A stretch of DNA of 64,000 bases from Fulvia fulva (taxonomy: Eukaryota; Ascomycota; Dothideomycetes; Mycosphaerellales; Mycosphaerellaceae), in contig NC_063021.1 of NCBI RefSeq assembly GCF_020509005.1, positions 1,364,001 through 1,428,000 on the forward strand, given 5' to 3'. The first letter of the stretch is position 1. Every line of letters begins with the position of its first letter. The translations under genes were made by a program, and so were the position numbers. The notes under the pieces are model-generated. The model was not told the origin of the DNA. It saw only the letters and a program-made list of their open reading frames with translations, and ran no database searches. Shown piece after piece: positions 46,401 to 56,054 of the stretch.

Positions 46401-47481
46401 TCAGTGCCTTCGTGCGGTTTTTGTCCAAAGGAAAACAAGCCATTCGATTTGTTCTGCGTCTCTTGCGGCTGAGAACTGGGGAACCCTCCAATGGATGGTA
46501 TGCTCGGTTGCGCAGGCTCATTGGGCTTTGGGGCGTTGAACTGGAAGCTTGCAAATGGATTGTTGGACTTTGGGGTCTCCTGTTGTGCGCCACCCAAGTT
46601 GAACATACTGCCCGTACCATTCTGCGCCGGTTCCTGTGGTTTGTCGAAGCTGCCGAATGTGGCACTTGTAGGTGTGACGCCGTTCTGCTGAGTGGCACCG
46701 AACCCGCTGAACGAAGTGTTGTTTGTCTGTTGTGACGGTTGTGTAGATTGAGTACCAAAACCAAAGCCATTCTGCTGCGTAGGAGTCGGCGCTGCACTGA
46801 ATGTCGAGCCGAAACTTGGACCGACGGACTGTCCACCGCCAAACATGCTGGGTGTGCCGTTCTGCTGCGTGTCTGCAGCAGGCGCTGGTGCGGATTGTCC
46901 GAAGCCTCCAAATGATGGAGCGGGCGATGGCGACTGCGAGCCAAATGTGAACGCGCTGGTCTGCGGCACGAAGTTCATTGTCTGCTGCTGCTGCTGTGGG
47001 TTGTTGCCGAAAAGGCCACTGCCTTGTTGGGGTGCCGGATTACCAGGAGGTGGGAATGCAGGAGAGTTTCCGCGTGATCGGGCTCCTGCAGGTTTGCGTC
47101 CTGCAGCGATCCTAGAGGAGACTGTGATCAGCCGAAGTGTTCAACCAGAATGCGATACCTAACTATCATCGCGGATGCTAGGCGCAGAGGAGTTATGCGC
47201 CGCTGGGGCCGACGAGCTGTATGAAGATGTTGCCGTCCATCACTTTGTCCAGCACCTCTATACCTCCACATCGGCTCGTCACGCGCCTTCCCTCCTCCAT
47301 CCAACCGCATTCTGCGCCATTGTCGCCGAGCTGTGTGTACTTACTTTCGCTTGGCCATCTGGGCCGCAGTGGCCTTCATGGGTTTCTCCTCGTCATTCAT
47401 GGTGTTCTGCCACGTCAAAGTAGGCCCCCCGTATCTCTCTTCGTCGCCGCCAAAGTTTGCGCCCGGTCCTCGCTTGCTCAT
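43481..47481 (-). CDS. FG-repeat nucleoporin with NUP50-like N-terminus and Ran-binding domain (Nup2/Nup61 type)
   Basis: Exon 1 is 47481-47345 and exon 2 is 47111-43481, with a 233-nt intron in phase 2, giving 1,255 residues. The N-terminus (MSKRGPGANFGGDEER..., ending MAKRKIAAGRK across the splice) matches the importin-alpha-binding start of Nup50/Nup2 proteins. Next come many FG, FxFG and GLFG-like repeats with Ser/Thr/Gln/Asn-rich spacers (about 60-600), a Pro/Ala/Thr-rich middle, and more FG motifs. The C-terminal RanBP1-type domain occupies about the last 130 residues (FEKVDDDSPKPSWISKGEGKAYVLKEK, LALNFNPM, FFLTADSADEAKELARVL). It sits on the nuclear basket and helps release importin from cargo. 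It is longer than yeast Nup2 (720 residues). The intron is unusually long for this window. Confidence 0.93.
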
Positions 47482-48197
47482 ACTCGCTCTCGCGGCGCGC
47501 GAGTCGATGGGAGGATCTCGATGTGGTGGTGTGGTGCTCGATAGGTGAAGTTATGCGCTGGAAAGTCACCGGAAAGGGAAATGCGTGGGGTTTTGTACAG
47601 TCGCGATCGCAGCGCAAAGTTGGAATGTTGCTGATGCTGCCATACGCGAGGTCGAGATAAGTACGCGCTCGGTCAAGTGTGTTGTGCTGAGTTGATGTGG
47701 TATCCACTCATTATTTGTGTTTCTGTCGCGAAGAGACGAGTGGTCGAAGCTGGATTTAGCGGAGAAGATCTGGGTCACGTGATCATGCGTTTGAGCTGCC
47801 GTGATTGGCTTTGAACGCATCACGAGTCACCAATACATTCTCATTCACCAACATTATTTTGATGGCAGAAGCAACACATGTCTGGACCTTGGTGAGGCCA
47901 GCACCGGGCAGGCATGTATCAAGCTCAGGTCATAAACTTGAAGCACAATAGTTAGGCTAACTACAAAAAGCGAGCTTGGGGCGCGGTCGGCACCAGCACG
48001 CAAGGCTACTCGATCGACACTTTGCATACGACTCTGCGATCGCGCGGACAACACACATGCGGCAAGAATGCTGCTCAGGTACTTGAAAGTGTTCAAAGCA
48101 ATGGTATACAGCTACCGACTGGTTCCTGCTCAAGCCATGCCTACCTCCCCAAGCGCCGTACTGATACGTTTGATCGTGACATGGTCGAAGAAGCACT
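47482..48197. other. Gene-free stretch
   Basis: Promoter of the nucleoporin gene and 3' region of the SCP2 gene, both minus strand. No other feature supported. Confidence 0.45.
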
Positions 48198-48765
48198 CTA
48201 AAGCTTAGCCTTTGGCTGTGCCCGCTTGAGAATGGGCTCCAACTTCGTGGCCTTCATGACGTTACCCTTGACCTTCAGCTTGCCGCTCATGAAGAGCTTC
48301 TGGGCGTTGGCCTTCTGAACGATGAGCTTGGCAAAGTTCTCGTCGCTGAGGATCATGGTGACTGCACACATAGTCAGTGTTTTGTCCAGAATATCCTACC
48401 ATCCACTTCACGCCAGCAAAGCCATAACTCATGTTGAAGACTCACCATCTGCCTTCTTGCCCTCTGGTGCCAGACCCTTGCCGACTACACCGGTCTCTTT
48501 CAGATCGATGAACCACGACTTCTCCTCGCCCTTGTCATTCTTCAGTGTGAACGCAAAAATTGTGCCTGCCTGCTTGATCGCATCTTTCTTCGATTGTGGG
48601 TCGGAGAGAGCTTCTGCGAGATCGTCGAACGAGGCCGAAGATGGCCATGCTTCTATTGGGTGATATCTGTCAGCCGCTGACGATGTGTGTCATGCTCGAC
48701 TCAGTCCTCGATGACATGGCAGTTAGTCGAGAGGATTTTGCTAACGTACCTTCCTTTAGACCCAT
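48198..48765 (-). CDS. SCP2-domain sterol/lipid carrier protein with PTS1-like end (POX18-like)
   Basis: Three exons: 48765-48750 (only 16 nt of coding sequence, MGLKE), 48652-48446 and 48361-48198, with introns of 97 and 84 nt. Phases agree throughout and the product has 128 residues. The SCP2 fold is visible: FAFTLKNDKGEEKSWFIDLKE, GVVGKGLAPEGKKADVTMILSDENFAKL, LFMSGKLKVKGNVMKATKLEPIL. It ends in AKL, an acceptable peroxisomal PTS1. Proteins of this size (Candida POX18 type) bind lipids or acyl-CoA in peroxisomes and are induced by fatty acids. Together with the nearby dienoyl-CoA isomerase-like gene this gives two lipid-degradation genes within 7 kb, but on either side of the nucleoporin. 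Confidence 0.92.
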
Positions 48766-49061
48766 GATGTTTGTAGATTGAGTTGGTGATTTGCAGAGAG
48801 TGTAGTTTGACTTGGACGAGAACAATGAAAGCTATGTCAAGACACTGCTCTTTCAATGGCGCAACAGCAACGATGCGTGGGTGAATAGGAATATGATGCT
48901 TCTATCAGACGACAACACCGACACATGACTTCACCAGTCTGGCCGTCATGTGCCGAGGTGATCGACAAGCTACATGTATACCCCGGATCGGACTTTGTGC
49001 ATCAAAAGCATGTGAAATCTGGTTCAAGCTGGTGCTGCGGTAAGAGCCACGAGCCACGGAC
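48766..49061. other. Upstream region of the SCP2 gene
   Basis: About 300 bp of ordinary composition between the SCP2 start and the left end of the TIR element. The element thus sits in or next to the promoter. Confidence 0.45.
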
Positions 49062-49063
49062 TA

Positions 49064-49850
49064 CGGACGACCGTTAGCGACTTCTGTGCAACAACTCAAA
49101 ATATCAATAGCGGCGCCGGACAAGGCCCGGTACTATACTCTATTTAGATATATATCAACAGGGTAGAGATAGAAACATAAGTTACTGTCTATTACTTTAC
49201 AATTAATTATATAATAGCCATAGATTAGTAAAGCTAACTAAGTAATAACTTATTAGTTAGAGTATTAAGTAGATTTTAAACTATAACTTAGTTTCTAATT
49301 GCTATAATTCTAATCAACTTACTTCGATCTTTATAGAGAATAACTAATACTTAATAGACTTGAACTTTATAACTATTCTAAATATAGGATAAAAACTTGA
49401 ATTTTAATCTTATTTCTCGTACTTTAATTTTACTTCCTTTATATAATAACGAAACATAACTTATACTACGAATAAATTAGATAGTATTTGTCGTAGAGAG
49501 GTTTCCTATCCGTCTAAGAATATTTCTTCTCGATTTCTCGGATCTTAAAGTTTTAAAGTTCTAAAATTTTTAGATCGGCTAGACCCTAAAATTTAAGACT
49601 CTTAGTAGAAACACGGTCGTAATCCGACCCGTCGCGTTTTCCGAATACGCTTTCTACGACTACTTATCGCTATATAGCTTTTGTATATAGATGAATCTCG
49701 TCGTACGAGTCGTCGCTACGTTTGTATATATATTTCATCCTTTACTTAGAATACCGGTATTTTGATACTACGGGGTGTAGCATAACGACGAGTAGATTCG
49801 TACTATAGCCTATTTTGAGTTGTTGCATAGAAGTCACTAACGGTCGTCCG
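49064..49850. mobile_element. Tc1/mariner-like non-coding element with 40-bp terminal inverted repeats
   Basis: A 787-bp element bounded by TA on both sides (49062-49063 and 49851-49852). Its ends are inverted repeats: 49064-49103 and 49811-49850 match as reverse complements at 38 of 40 positions, beginning CGGACGACCGTTAG. The two mismatches are transitions, with the changed bases in the right copy. The interior (about 49140-49800) is very AT-rich and poor in CA/TG, and no transposase reading survives. It is either a MITE-like derivative or a deleted Fot1/Pogo/mariner-type element. It shows the only RIP-like composition outside the first 16.6 kb. Confidence 0.85.
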
Positions 49851-49852
49851 TA

Positions 49853-50254
49853 ACGGACGCCGGAACGAGAACGATCTCGTGACCTTTGATTCTCTCTGCC
49901 GACGCCCGATTGTCTCCTCCGAGACTTGAGCGATGTTTTGCAACTTCATAAACGACTGGACTTTGCACGCATTGACGTCTGTCTACGTGTTTTGCCATGA
50001 GCGTAAAGGACATTGAGTCAGCATTATATCAAGAGAGTGGACCTCCGCTCCGCGATCGGCGCAAAGCTCTGTAGGTATGTCTGTTGGCCGACTGATAGGC
50101 AGAAAGGTACAAGTATCGTTCTTGACAGAGCTCCCACGTGCATATAACGTTATATAGCATATTATTACCGTCAGCACACAACGACTGGAACTTGGCGCAT
50201 CGCGGATCGAGCTTAGGATAAACCCCAGAGATCAACGGAGACGAACTACCCATC
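49853..50254. other. Gene-free stretch, promoter of the ICL-family gene
   Basis: Ordinary composition. A TATATA-like patch lies at about 50151-50160 (ACGTTATATAGCATATT), some 100 bp before the next start codon. Nothing else supported. Confidence 0.4.
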
Positions 50255-51184
50255 ATGTCGACCAACGGCCAAGCAAGCAAGCCCGCCGGCGTACAGCGTC
50301 TTCGCGAGATGCTCTCCGATCCATCGAAAACAGTCGTAGGCCCAGGTGTCTACGATGGCATAACCGCTCGCCTGGCCCTTGCTGCCGGCTTCGAATGCCT
50401 CTACATGACAGGAGCAGGCACCAGTATGTCACGCCTAGGCATGGCAGATCTCGGTCTCGCGACCTTCAACGATATGCACCAGAACGCTGCGATGATTGCG
50501 TCGATAAATCCATCAGTCCCTGTAATCGCAGATGCTGACACTGGATACGGTGGACCCATCAATATCGCGAGGACGGTGCAGGCTTATGCCAGAGCGGGGG
50601 TTGCGGGCTTGCACATCGAGGATCAAGTGCAGGAGAAGAGATGCGGTCACCTTTCAGGTAAGCTGCTAGTGAGTCGGGAGGTATACTTCAACAGGTTGCG
50701 CGCAGCTTGTAGGGCGAGGGACGAAAGTCGGGACGATACTTTGATCATCGCAAGGACGGACGCGAGAGCTGGCAAAGATACCGAAGGAAATGGCGGATTT
50801 GATGAAGCAATCGAGAGGCTCAAGGGTGCGGCTGACATTGGTGTTGATGCGCTGTTTTTCGAGGCAATCCAGGATTTGGATGAGGCGAAGGAGGTCATCA
50901 AGAGGTTGCCGAACATTCCAGTCCTGCTCAACATGGTGCAAGGTGGAAGAACGCCGCAGGTCAGCAACGACGAAGCCAACAAGATGGGCTTCAGGATCGT
51001 GATCTGGCCATGCTTGGGAATGGAGGCCGTGGTCCCGGCCTTCACCAAATCGCTGGAAGCCTTGAAGACGACTGGACAGCCGCCTTCAGACCAGAAGATG
51101 GGACCGAGAGCTTTGTTTGAGACCTGTGGGCTGAAAGATCTGATGGCATTTGACGAGAGTGTGGGCGGACAGGCATACCAATAG
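50255..51184 (+). CDS. Isocitrate lyase/PEP mutase superfamily protein
   Basis: Single exon, 309 residues, the usual length of this family. A TIM-barrel lyase with VVGPGVYDGITARLALAAGF at about 27-46, the metal-binding DADTGYGG at about 93-100, GLHIEDQVQEKRCGHLSGK with the catalytic Cys130 (KRCGH), and ARTDAR. The C-terminal part (LLNMVQGGRTPQVS, GFRIVIWP) is also typical. Members cut or rearrange C-C or P-C bonds of 2-oxo acids: 2-methylisocitrate lyase, oxaloacetate hydrolase and carboxy-PEP mutase all share these motifs. Short length and lack of the large ICL insert argue against true isocitrate lyase. Oxaloacetate hydrolase or a methylisocitrate-lyase-like activity is possible. The substrate cannot be fixed by eye. 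Confidence 0.92.
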   Translation: MSTNGQASKPAGVQRLREMLSDPSKTVVGPGVYDGITARLALAAGFECLYMTGAGTSMSRLGMADLGLATFNDMHQNAAMIASINPSVPVIADADTGYGGPINIARTVQAYARAGVAGLHIEDQVQEKRCGHLSGKLLVSREVYFNRLRAACRARDESRDDTLIIARTDARAGKDTEGNGGFDEAIERLKGAADIGVDALFFEAIQDLDEAKEVIKRLPNIPVLLNMVQGGRTPQVSNDEANKMGFRIVIWPCLGMEAVVPAFTKSLEALKTTGQPPSDQKMGPRALFETCGLKDLMAFDESVGGQAYQ

Positions 51185-52185
51185 GGGCGAAATGCAACTT
51201 CTTCGTGCACTCTTGGAGCAGTCGATCCGTGCAGGAATTGAACTTCTGGTAGCTGGGAGCTAAGCAATGCTCTTCGCACCATCGTGCAGTCTCTGCTATC
51301 ATATACCCATTCTGAAATCCAGCAGCGCGGCAATGCAGCCAAAGCCTTCGTCTTTCCTGCTAACTAGCACTTCTCGAAAGGTCCAGAAAAGATGAGTGAT
51401 GGTGATGTTTTATGAGGTTGCAAGGTGTACGAAACTTGAAAGCACCGGTGGCTCTCAGCGTGGTGTTCTCCACGGCATATCATGCTTTCGCTTTGGCAGC
51501 ATCGACCCTGAGGTGCTTGGGACCAGTGAAGCCTGGCCGCGGGTCGTGTCCCCAGTCGTGTCCCCAGCTTCAATGCCAAGCTGGCGGCAGTCACTTGCCT
51601 GTGCACACGCCTTGACCATCGTCAATAAAGATTCAAGAGATTGCCTTAGCCAGCATGGCACCTACGGAACCTCATGCAACGCCACCGCACAACTGACGGA
51701 CTCGACTGCTACGCACTGTCGATCTGTCACGGGAATGCAGCTGCATGGACACAAACTTGTTGTCAAGCTCCATTGCCCAGCGCTCAGTACGTGCCAACGT
51801 GGCAAGAGGCGCAGGACAAGATTCAGCTCATCATCGTCCAGGACCACCAGCATTCGACAGCTCCTCCCTGTAGGAGCTTCGCGAATCAGCCAGGATGCGC
51901 GTAAAGCTCAAAGGATATGACGCTCGCGACGGCGACGGCTGCTTTGCAGCTTTGGTGATTTGGAAGACTGCTCGACCAGGTATCCAAGGGGCCATCAGTC
52001 CGCATTGCAAGCACTCACACATCGATGAGCAGAACGAAGGAAAGTCGTCCCTCATCTCACTTTGTCTTGTGCAATTCGCATCCAGATTGCGCTACACTGA
52101 GCTGAAGACTCGGCCGATCTTTTACAACACACCGGTGGCAATAACGCCCAGGTTGGGGGAAGCCGCCGCTAGAAAGACGGCGACC
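51185..52185. other. Gene-free stretch
   Basis: About 1 kb. The reading frame leading into the membrane protein is open from 51895, but codons before 52186 look non-coding. No other feature supported. Confidence 0.45.
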
Positions 52186-53621
52186 ATGCCTGCAGCTACC
52201 AGTCCTGGTCTTAGCACACATACGCAGATCACTATTGGGATCATCATTCCCGTGATCGCGCTTGTAGGCGGCGTCAGCTTTTTCTTCTGGTATACCGAGA
52301 GGCAATGGAGGAGGTGAATGACCGACAGTAGCTTGCCTCCTACTCGATTCGCGAGGATCAGTAGCTATCTGCACAACGATCACGACAAGGCCATTGAGGT
52401 GTCCCGGAATGATAGCGTCCTGAACGATGTCGAATCACATCCAGCGAAAAGTACGAGTCTCGCGCCAAAGGCGTACATGCCAAAGGGTTTCCATGAGTTG
52501 TCAGATACTGGAAAGTGCGAGCTGCAAAAACTGGAGAAACTGGGTGAACTTCAGGCTCACGACTCGCCGGCAGAGGTGCCTTCCACGCCGGTAGATCGTA
52601 CCTCAAGGGCGGGCGACAAACTCGATGGCGTGGAAAGCGTAAGCCCAATAATGCGCCAGAGCTACGAGCTCGATGCCAGCAACCAGACTGACGAGCCCAA
52701 GATGAGCGAAAAGCGCATGTCATATCAACGTCGCGCCTCTATTCCCTTTCGATCGTCCTTGAGATCGAACATCTTCGCCTCTCGCAAGCCGTCCAGCAAG
52801 TGCAGCAAAGAAGCTCCTTCATCCGTATCCAGTGAAGCCGCCAAAGACCGCGCGAGCGTGGACTCATCTGCACCACGCCATAGCTCCAACATCGAGTACT
52901 TGAAGGACGGCACAGACCTCAACAACAAAGAAGTGGTAAATACAACCACTCGAAGCGAAGGTTCATTCGAAGATGCCTCCAGGGGCCACTACTCGCCGAC
53001 CGTCTCGGACATCTCCAGACTCAACGATCGGAACAGCACTCTCTCCGCCATCCCAAGTGACTACCAGGACAGGAATAGCCATTGCTTCTCGGAGGCAAGT
53101 GTCGGCATCGCAGAGATCGCTGAACTGAGTGATCGCAACAGCAAAATATATCATACAGAATCCAGCTGCCTGCAGTCACCCATCAGCGAACGCTTCTCAG
53201 ACTCCCCACCATCCTGGATGAAGCGCCTGAGCAACGACAAAAGCCAAAGATGCAGTATGGGTACCGACGAGAAGTTGAACGAAGCTGGTTCGTTAGAAGG
53301 CGAAGCAGGTGGCGACAAATGGCATCGTGATAGTGAGCAGAATCCTTCGAGCCCCAATACGAACGAGAAAAGTGCGTCAAATCATTCTCTCCCACCTCTT
53401 GAACCCTTGCTAACATCTCTTACGCAGATACCGCCCTCCACCTCTCAGCAGCATCTTCAGCACAGCGCCAGAGGTCCAGATCAAGGCCGAGGCGCAAGCC
53501 AGTGGAGGTAGAGGAGGAGGCGAGTCCTGAGTATGATGATGTAGAAGAAAGACAAGCGGAACAAGATGCGTTTGATATTGTAGAGGCTGCGAGCCCGACT
53601 CTGACGAATTTCAGAGTTTGA
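52186..53621 (+). CDS. Single-pass membrane protein with long disordered tail (reading interrupted or spliced at 52.3 kb)
   Basis: From Met 52186 the reading gives a short Ser/Thr-rich ectodomain (MPAATSPGLSTHTQ), a transmembrane segment (ITIGIIIPVIALVGGVSFFFWY) and basic ERQWRR, then a TGA at 52315-52317. The same frame continues as a Ser-rich, basic/acidic tail to 53371. A 56-nt intron follows (53372-53427, GTGCGT...ACGCAG), then a last exon to 53621 ending in VEEEASPEYDDVEERQ and TNFRV. Either TGA is a nonsense change, or a 39-nt intron (52290-52328, GTATAC...GACAG) removes it in frame. This architecture (mini-ectodomain, one helix, long tail) is common among unnamed fungal plasma-membrane or wall-sensor-like proteins. 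No domain recognised. Confidence 0.6.
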
Positions 53622-53945
53622 TTTGTAAGGTTTCATAACGTGTTTCGGATCCAAAAAGGAGGATTGAACGAGAGATCGCAGGGTCTTGCAGAGGCGACAG
53701 AGCGGTACTTTGCTTCGATCACTGGTCATCGTGTTCATGGTTTGGTGGGTGAATGGCGCTGTCGGGTTGTCAAAAGACGGGCTATGGGCACACAGCGGCA
53801 GGGATGGAGGCCCTATGCAGATTTTGAGCTCTAACGTGGCTGAGGGAAGGTACTGAAACTCTTCTTGTAGTGTACAGCCTGCTCCTTCACTCGATCGTAG
53901 TAAAGGCAGCCAAGACCAGATTCACGGCCATTGGGCATCCGTAGA
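53622..53945. other. Gene-free stretch between convergent genes
   Basis: 3' regions of the membrane protein gene (plus) and the reductase gene (minus). Nothing else supported. Confidence 0.45.
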
Positions 53946-55016
53946 TCATGATGCCTTCCACGGATAGATTTCTAATGCCTCAAGACTCCCGAACAGATCA
54001 ACCACCGTCGTCTCAAAGTCTCGATACTGAATGCCCAGGTCCTCGGTCACAGCTTTGCCATCCAAATAGTAACCCACAGGCGGACTTGCCTCGTCAATCT
54101 CCACAACCTGTCCTATGGCCGCAGGAAAATGAGAGCGCAAGACACTCGCCGCGAGCTCATACAAGTACTTGCCAGGCGAAGCCGGGACATATCGCTTCCC
54201 ACCGGCCTTATCACTGAATACGGCCTCTACATGCATAGCGGCAAGATCTCGCACATCGATCCAGACAGGAACCCGAGCTTCCGGAAGTGGCTGCCCAACA
54301 GCAACATCCCAGAGCCTGGCATTGGACTCGTTCAACTGCGAGGGCTCGAGGACAGGATGGGCGATGGGTCCAAAAGTCATAGGCGGGCAAAAGGCAACCA
54401 GATCAAAGCTCGGTTTCTCGCGCTCGACGAAGTTCCATGCCTCGAGCTCAGCGAACTTCTTGGAGCCGCGGTAGGCGACTACCGCGTTGGTCTCTGGTGC
54501 GATTGCTTCCTCGTATGTCAGAGGGTTCCAGTGTTGCGCTGTGTAAGTAAACCCCGGGCCAGCATTCCGTCCGATGTCGATGACGGAGGCGAAGGAAGAT
54601 GTAAGTACCACACGCTTGACTTTGCCGGTGTTTGCAGCTGCAGAGAGTATGGCCTTGACACCGTTGATGGCGGGAAGGATCAGTTCCTTCTCGTTGTCGG
54701 TCGTGTCGTAGGTTAATGGCTGAGACTGTCAGCTTCGGTCTTTCATCATGGAGCACGACCTTACGCTAGCTGTGTGAACAATCGCATCGACGCCCGCAAC
54801 TGCTTCGGAGAAGTTGACATCTCCCGAAAAGTCTCTCATCTGCACGAAATGCAGCTTCAAAGCGTGCTCTGGCCTTGCAGCCTTCATTTGCTCTGCTTTG
54901 GCCAACGAGCGGGTGGTGCCCCGAACGGTCACGCCCTTCTTGAGTAAGCCATCGACAATGTGAGCCCCTATGAAGCCCGTGGCGCGTGTCACTAGCACAG
55001 TGTCGATGCCCTCCAT
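53946..55016 (-). CDS. NAD(P)-dependent epimerase/dehydratase-family reductase (GRE2/CCR-like)
   Basis: Exons 55016-54765 and 54719-53946 with a 45-nt intron, 341 residues. Extended short-chain dehydrogenase: the nucleotide motif near residue 8 reads VLVTRATGFIGAHIV, then VRGTTRS for the NADP ribose region, VDAIVHTAS, RVVLTSSFASV (active-site Ser), YRGSKKFAE (catalytic Tyr and Lys) and CPPMTFGP. Family members reduce aldehydes, ketones or dihydroflavonol/cinnamoyl-like substrates; yeast Gre2 (methylglyoxal reductase) is the best-known fungal relative. Oddly, the first glycine of the GxxGxxG motif is Arg (ACG CGC), which should weaken cofactor binding. It diverges from the P450 across about 1 kb. 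Confidence 0.9.
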
Positions 55017-56054
55017 CTTTGGCACGTGGACTGTGGTGTTGAAGACTGGTATCCAGTCAGTTGAGAATATTTGTCTGCTCAAAGGCCGCTCGGGCTGTGC
55101 TGTTCGTCCATCGATGGCATCGATAGCCGACTCGGGAGAAAAGCAAGCGACTTCCAAGCACAACACGGTATTGCCATGCGTTCAAATGGTGATAGTGCTG
55201 TTCATGTTCGTCGCTGTCAGAGGCATTGACTGCCAGGTGACTGTCCCAAGTCGTTGCTCCGTGACATTTTCGCGCTTCTTCCGACTTGGCCCTTTCCTAC
55301 ATGTACCTGTTGTCCTTTCGTTCCGTTCTTTCGATCTGGTCAGATGTTAATGGTCACATGTTCCTGAACGCCAGACATTCGGCCTCATCGTCTTCCATAT
55401 CTGACCTGACCTACCTGACCTACCTGGCAGCCATAAGCATCACCTTTCGCGGACGGAAAAATGCTTCCAAAGCATGATCGGACCGCCACGCAATCGCCTG
55501 ACAACTGTGACTGGTGTTGCGCGAGCTGCTTCTCCTCCTCTTCCGACTGGAAATGAGTGCGAATGACTAGCGCAGTCATCGACCCTCGAGCCTGTTGTCT
55601 CCGTTTTCGTGGAAGTCGAAATCGTGTTTGGACTGCTCTGCTCTCTACCAGTCGGCCACGGAAGCAAAAAGCATCCCGCTGCCCGACTGCGCAGTGGTTG
55701 CCGTTTTGGTAGACTAAGACCTACTGGGCCGATCCGAGTCCTTCATCTTGTGATGTCTTCGTGAGCCAATCATGGGTCGCATACTTACTATGTGGTTACC
55801 ACCGAGGCTAGCCAAATGTCACACGTGCGCCCATCGCGGCTGCGACACCGACGAGATGAAACGAAAGCGATTGTGCCTCACGTCAAGATGGCAGCACAAG
55901 ACGGCGAACATTCTTGTCCCTCTTGTAGCAACTCGCGGCTTTTCCGGAAATACAACACGAGGCCCCTGCCTCTGCGGTCTTGGAACGGTACTTGACCAGA
56001 ACGTGAGCACGACTGTCGCCTGGCCTGTACATATCCACCTACTGTAGGGACAAC
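55017..56054. other. Gene-free divergent promoter region
   Basis: About 1 kb between the reductase (minus) and the P450 (plus), possibly shared regulation. TGACCTACC repeats (TGACCTGACCTACCTGACCTACC at about 55403-55425) are visible. No further site could be assigned. Confidence 0.45.

Noticed and set aside
45835..46944. 369-codon minus-strand frame within the nucleoporin gene
   Set aside because: Out-of-frame reading of FG-repeat DNA with Arg/His/Ser bias; the real frame has FG motifs and the Ran-binding domain.
52186..52317. Separate small membrane protein of 43 residues ending at the TGA
   Set aside because: Possible, but the same frame continues without shift into a coding-like tail with its own intron, so one interrupted or spliced gene is the simpler reading.
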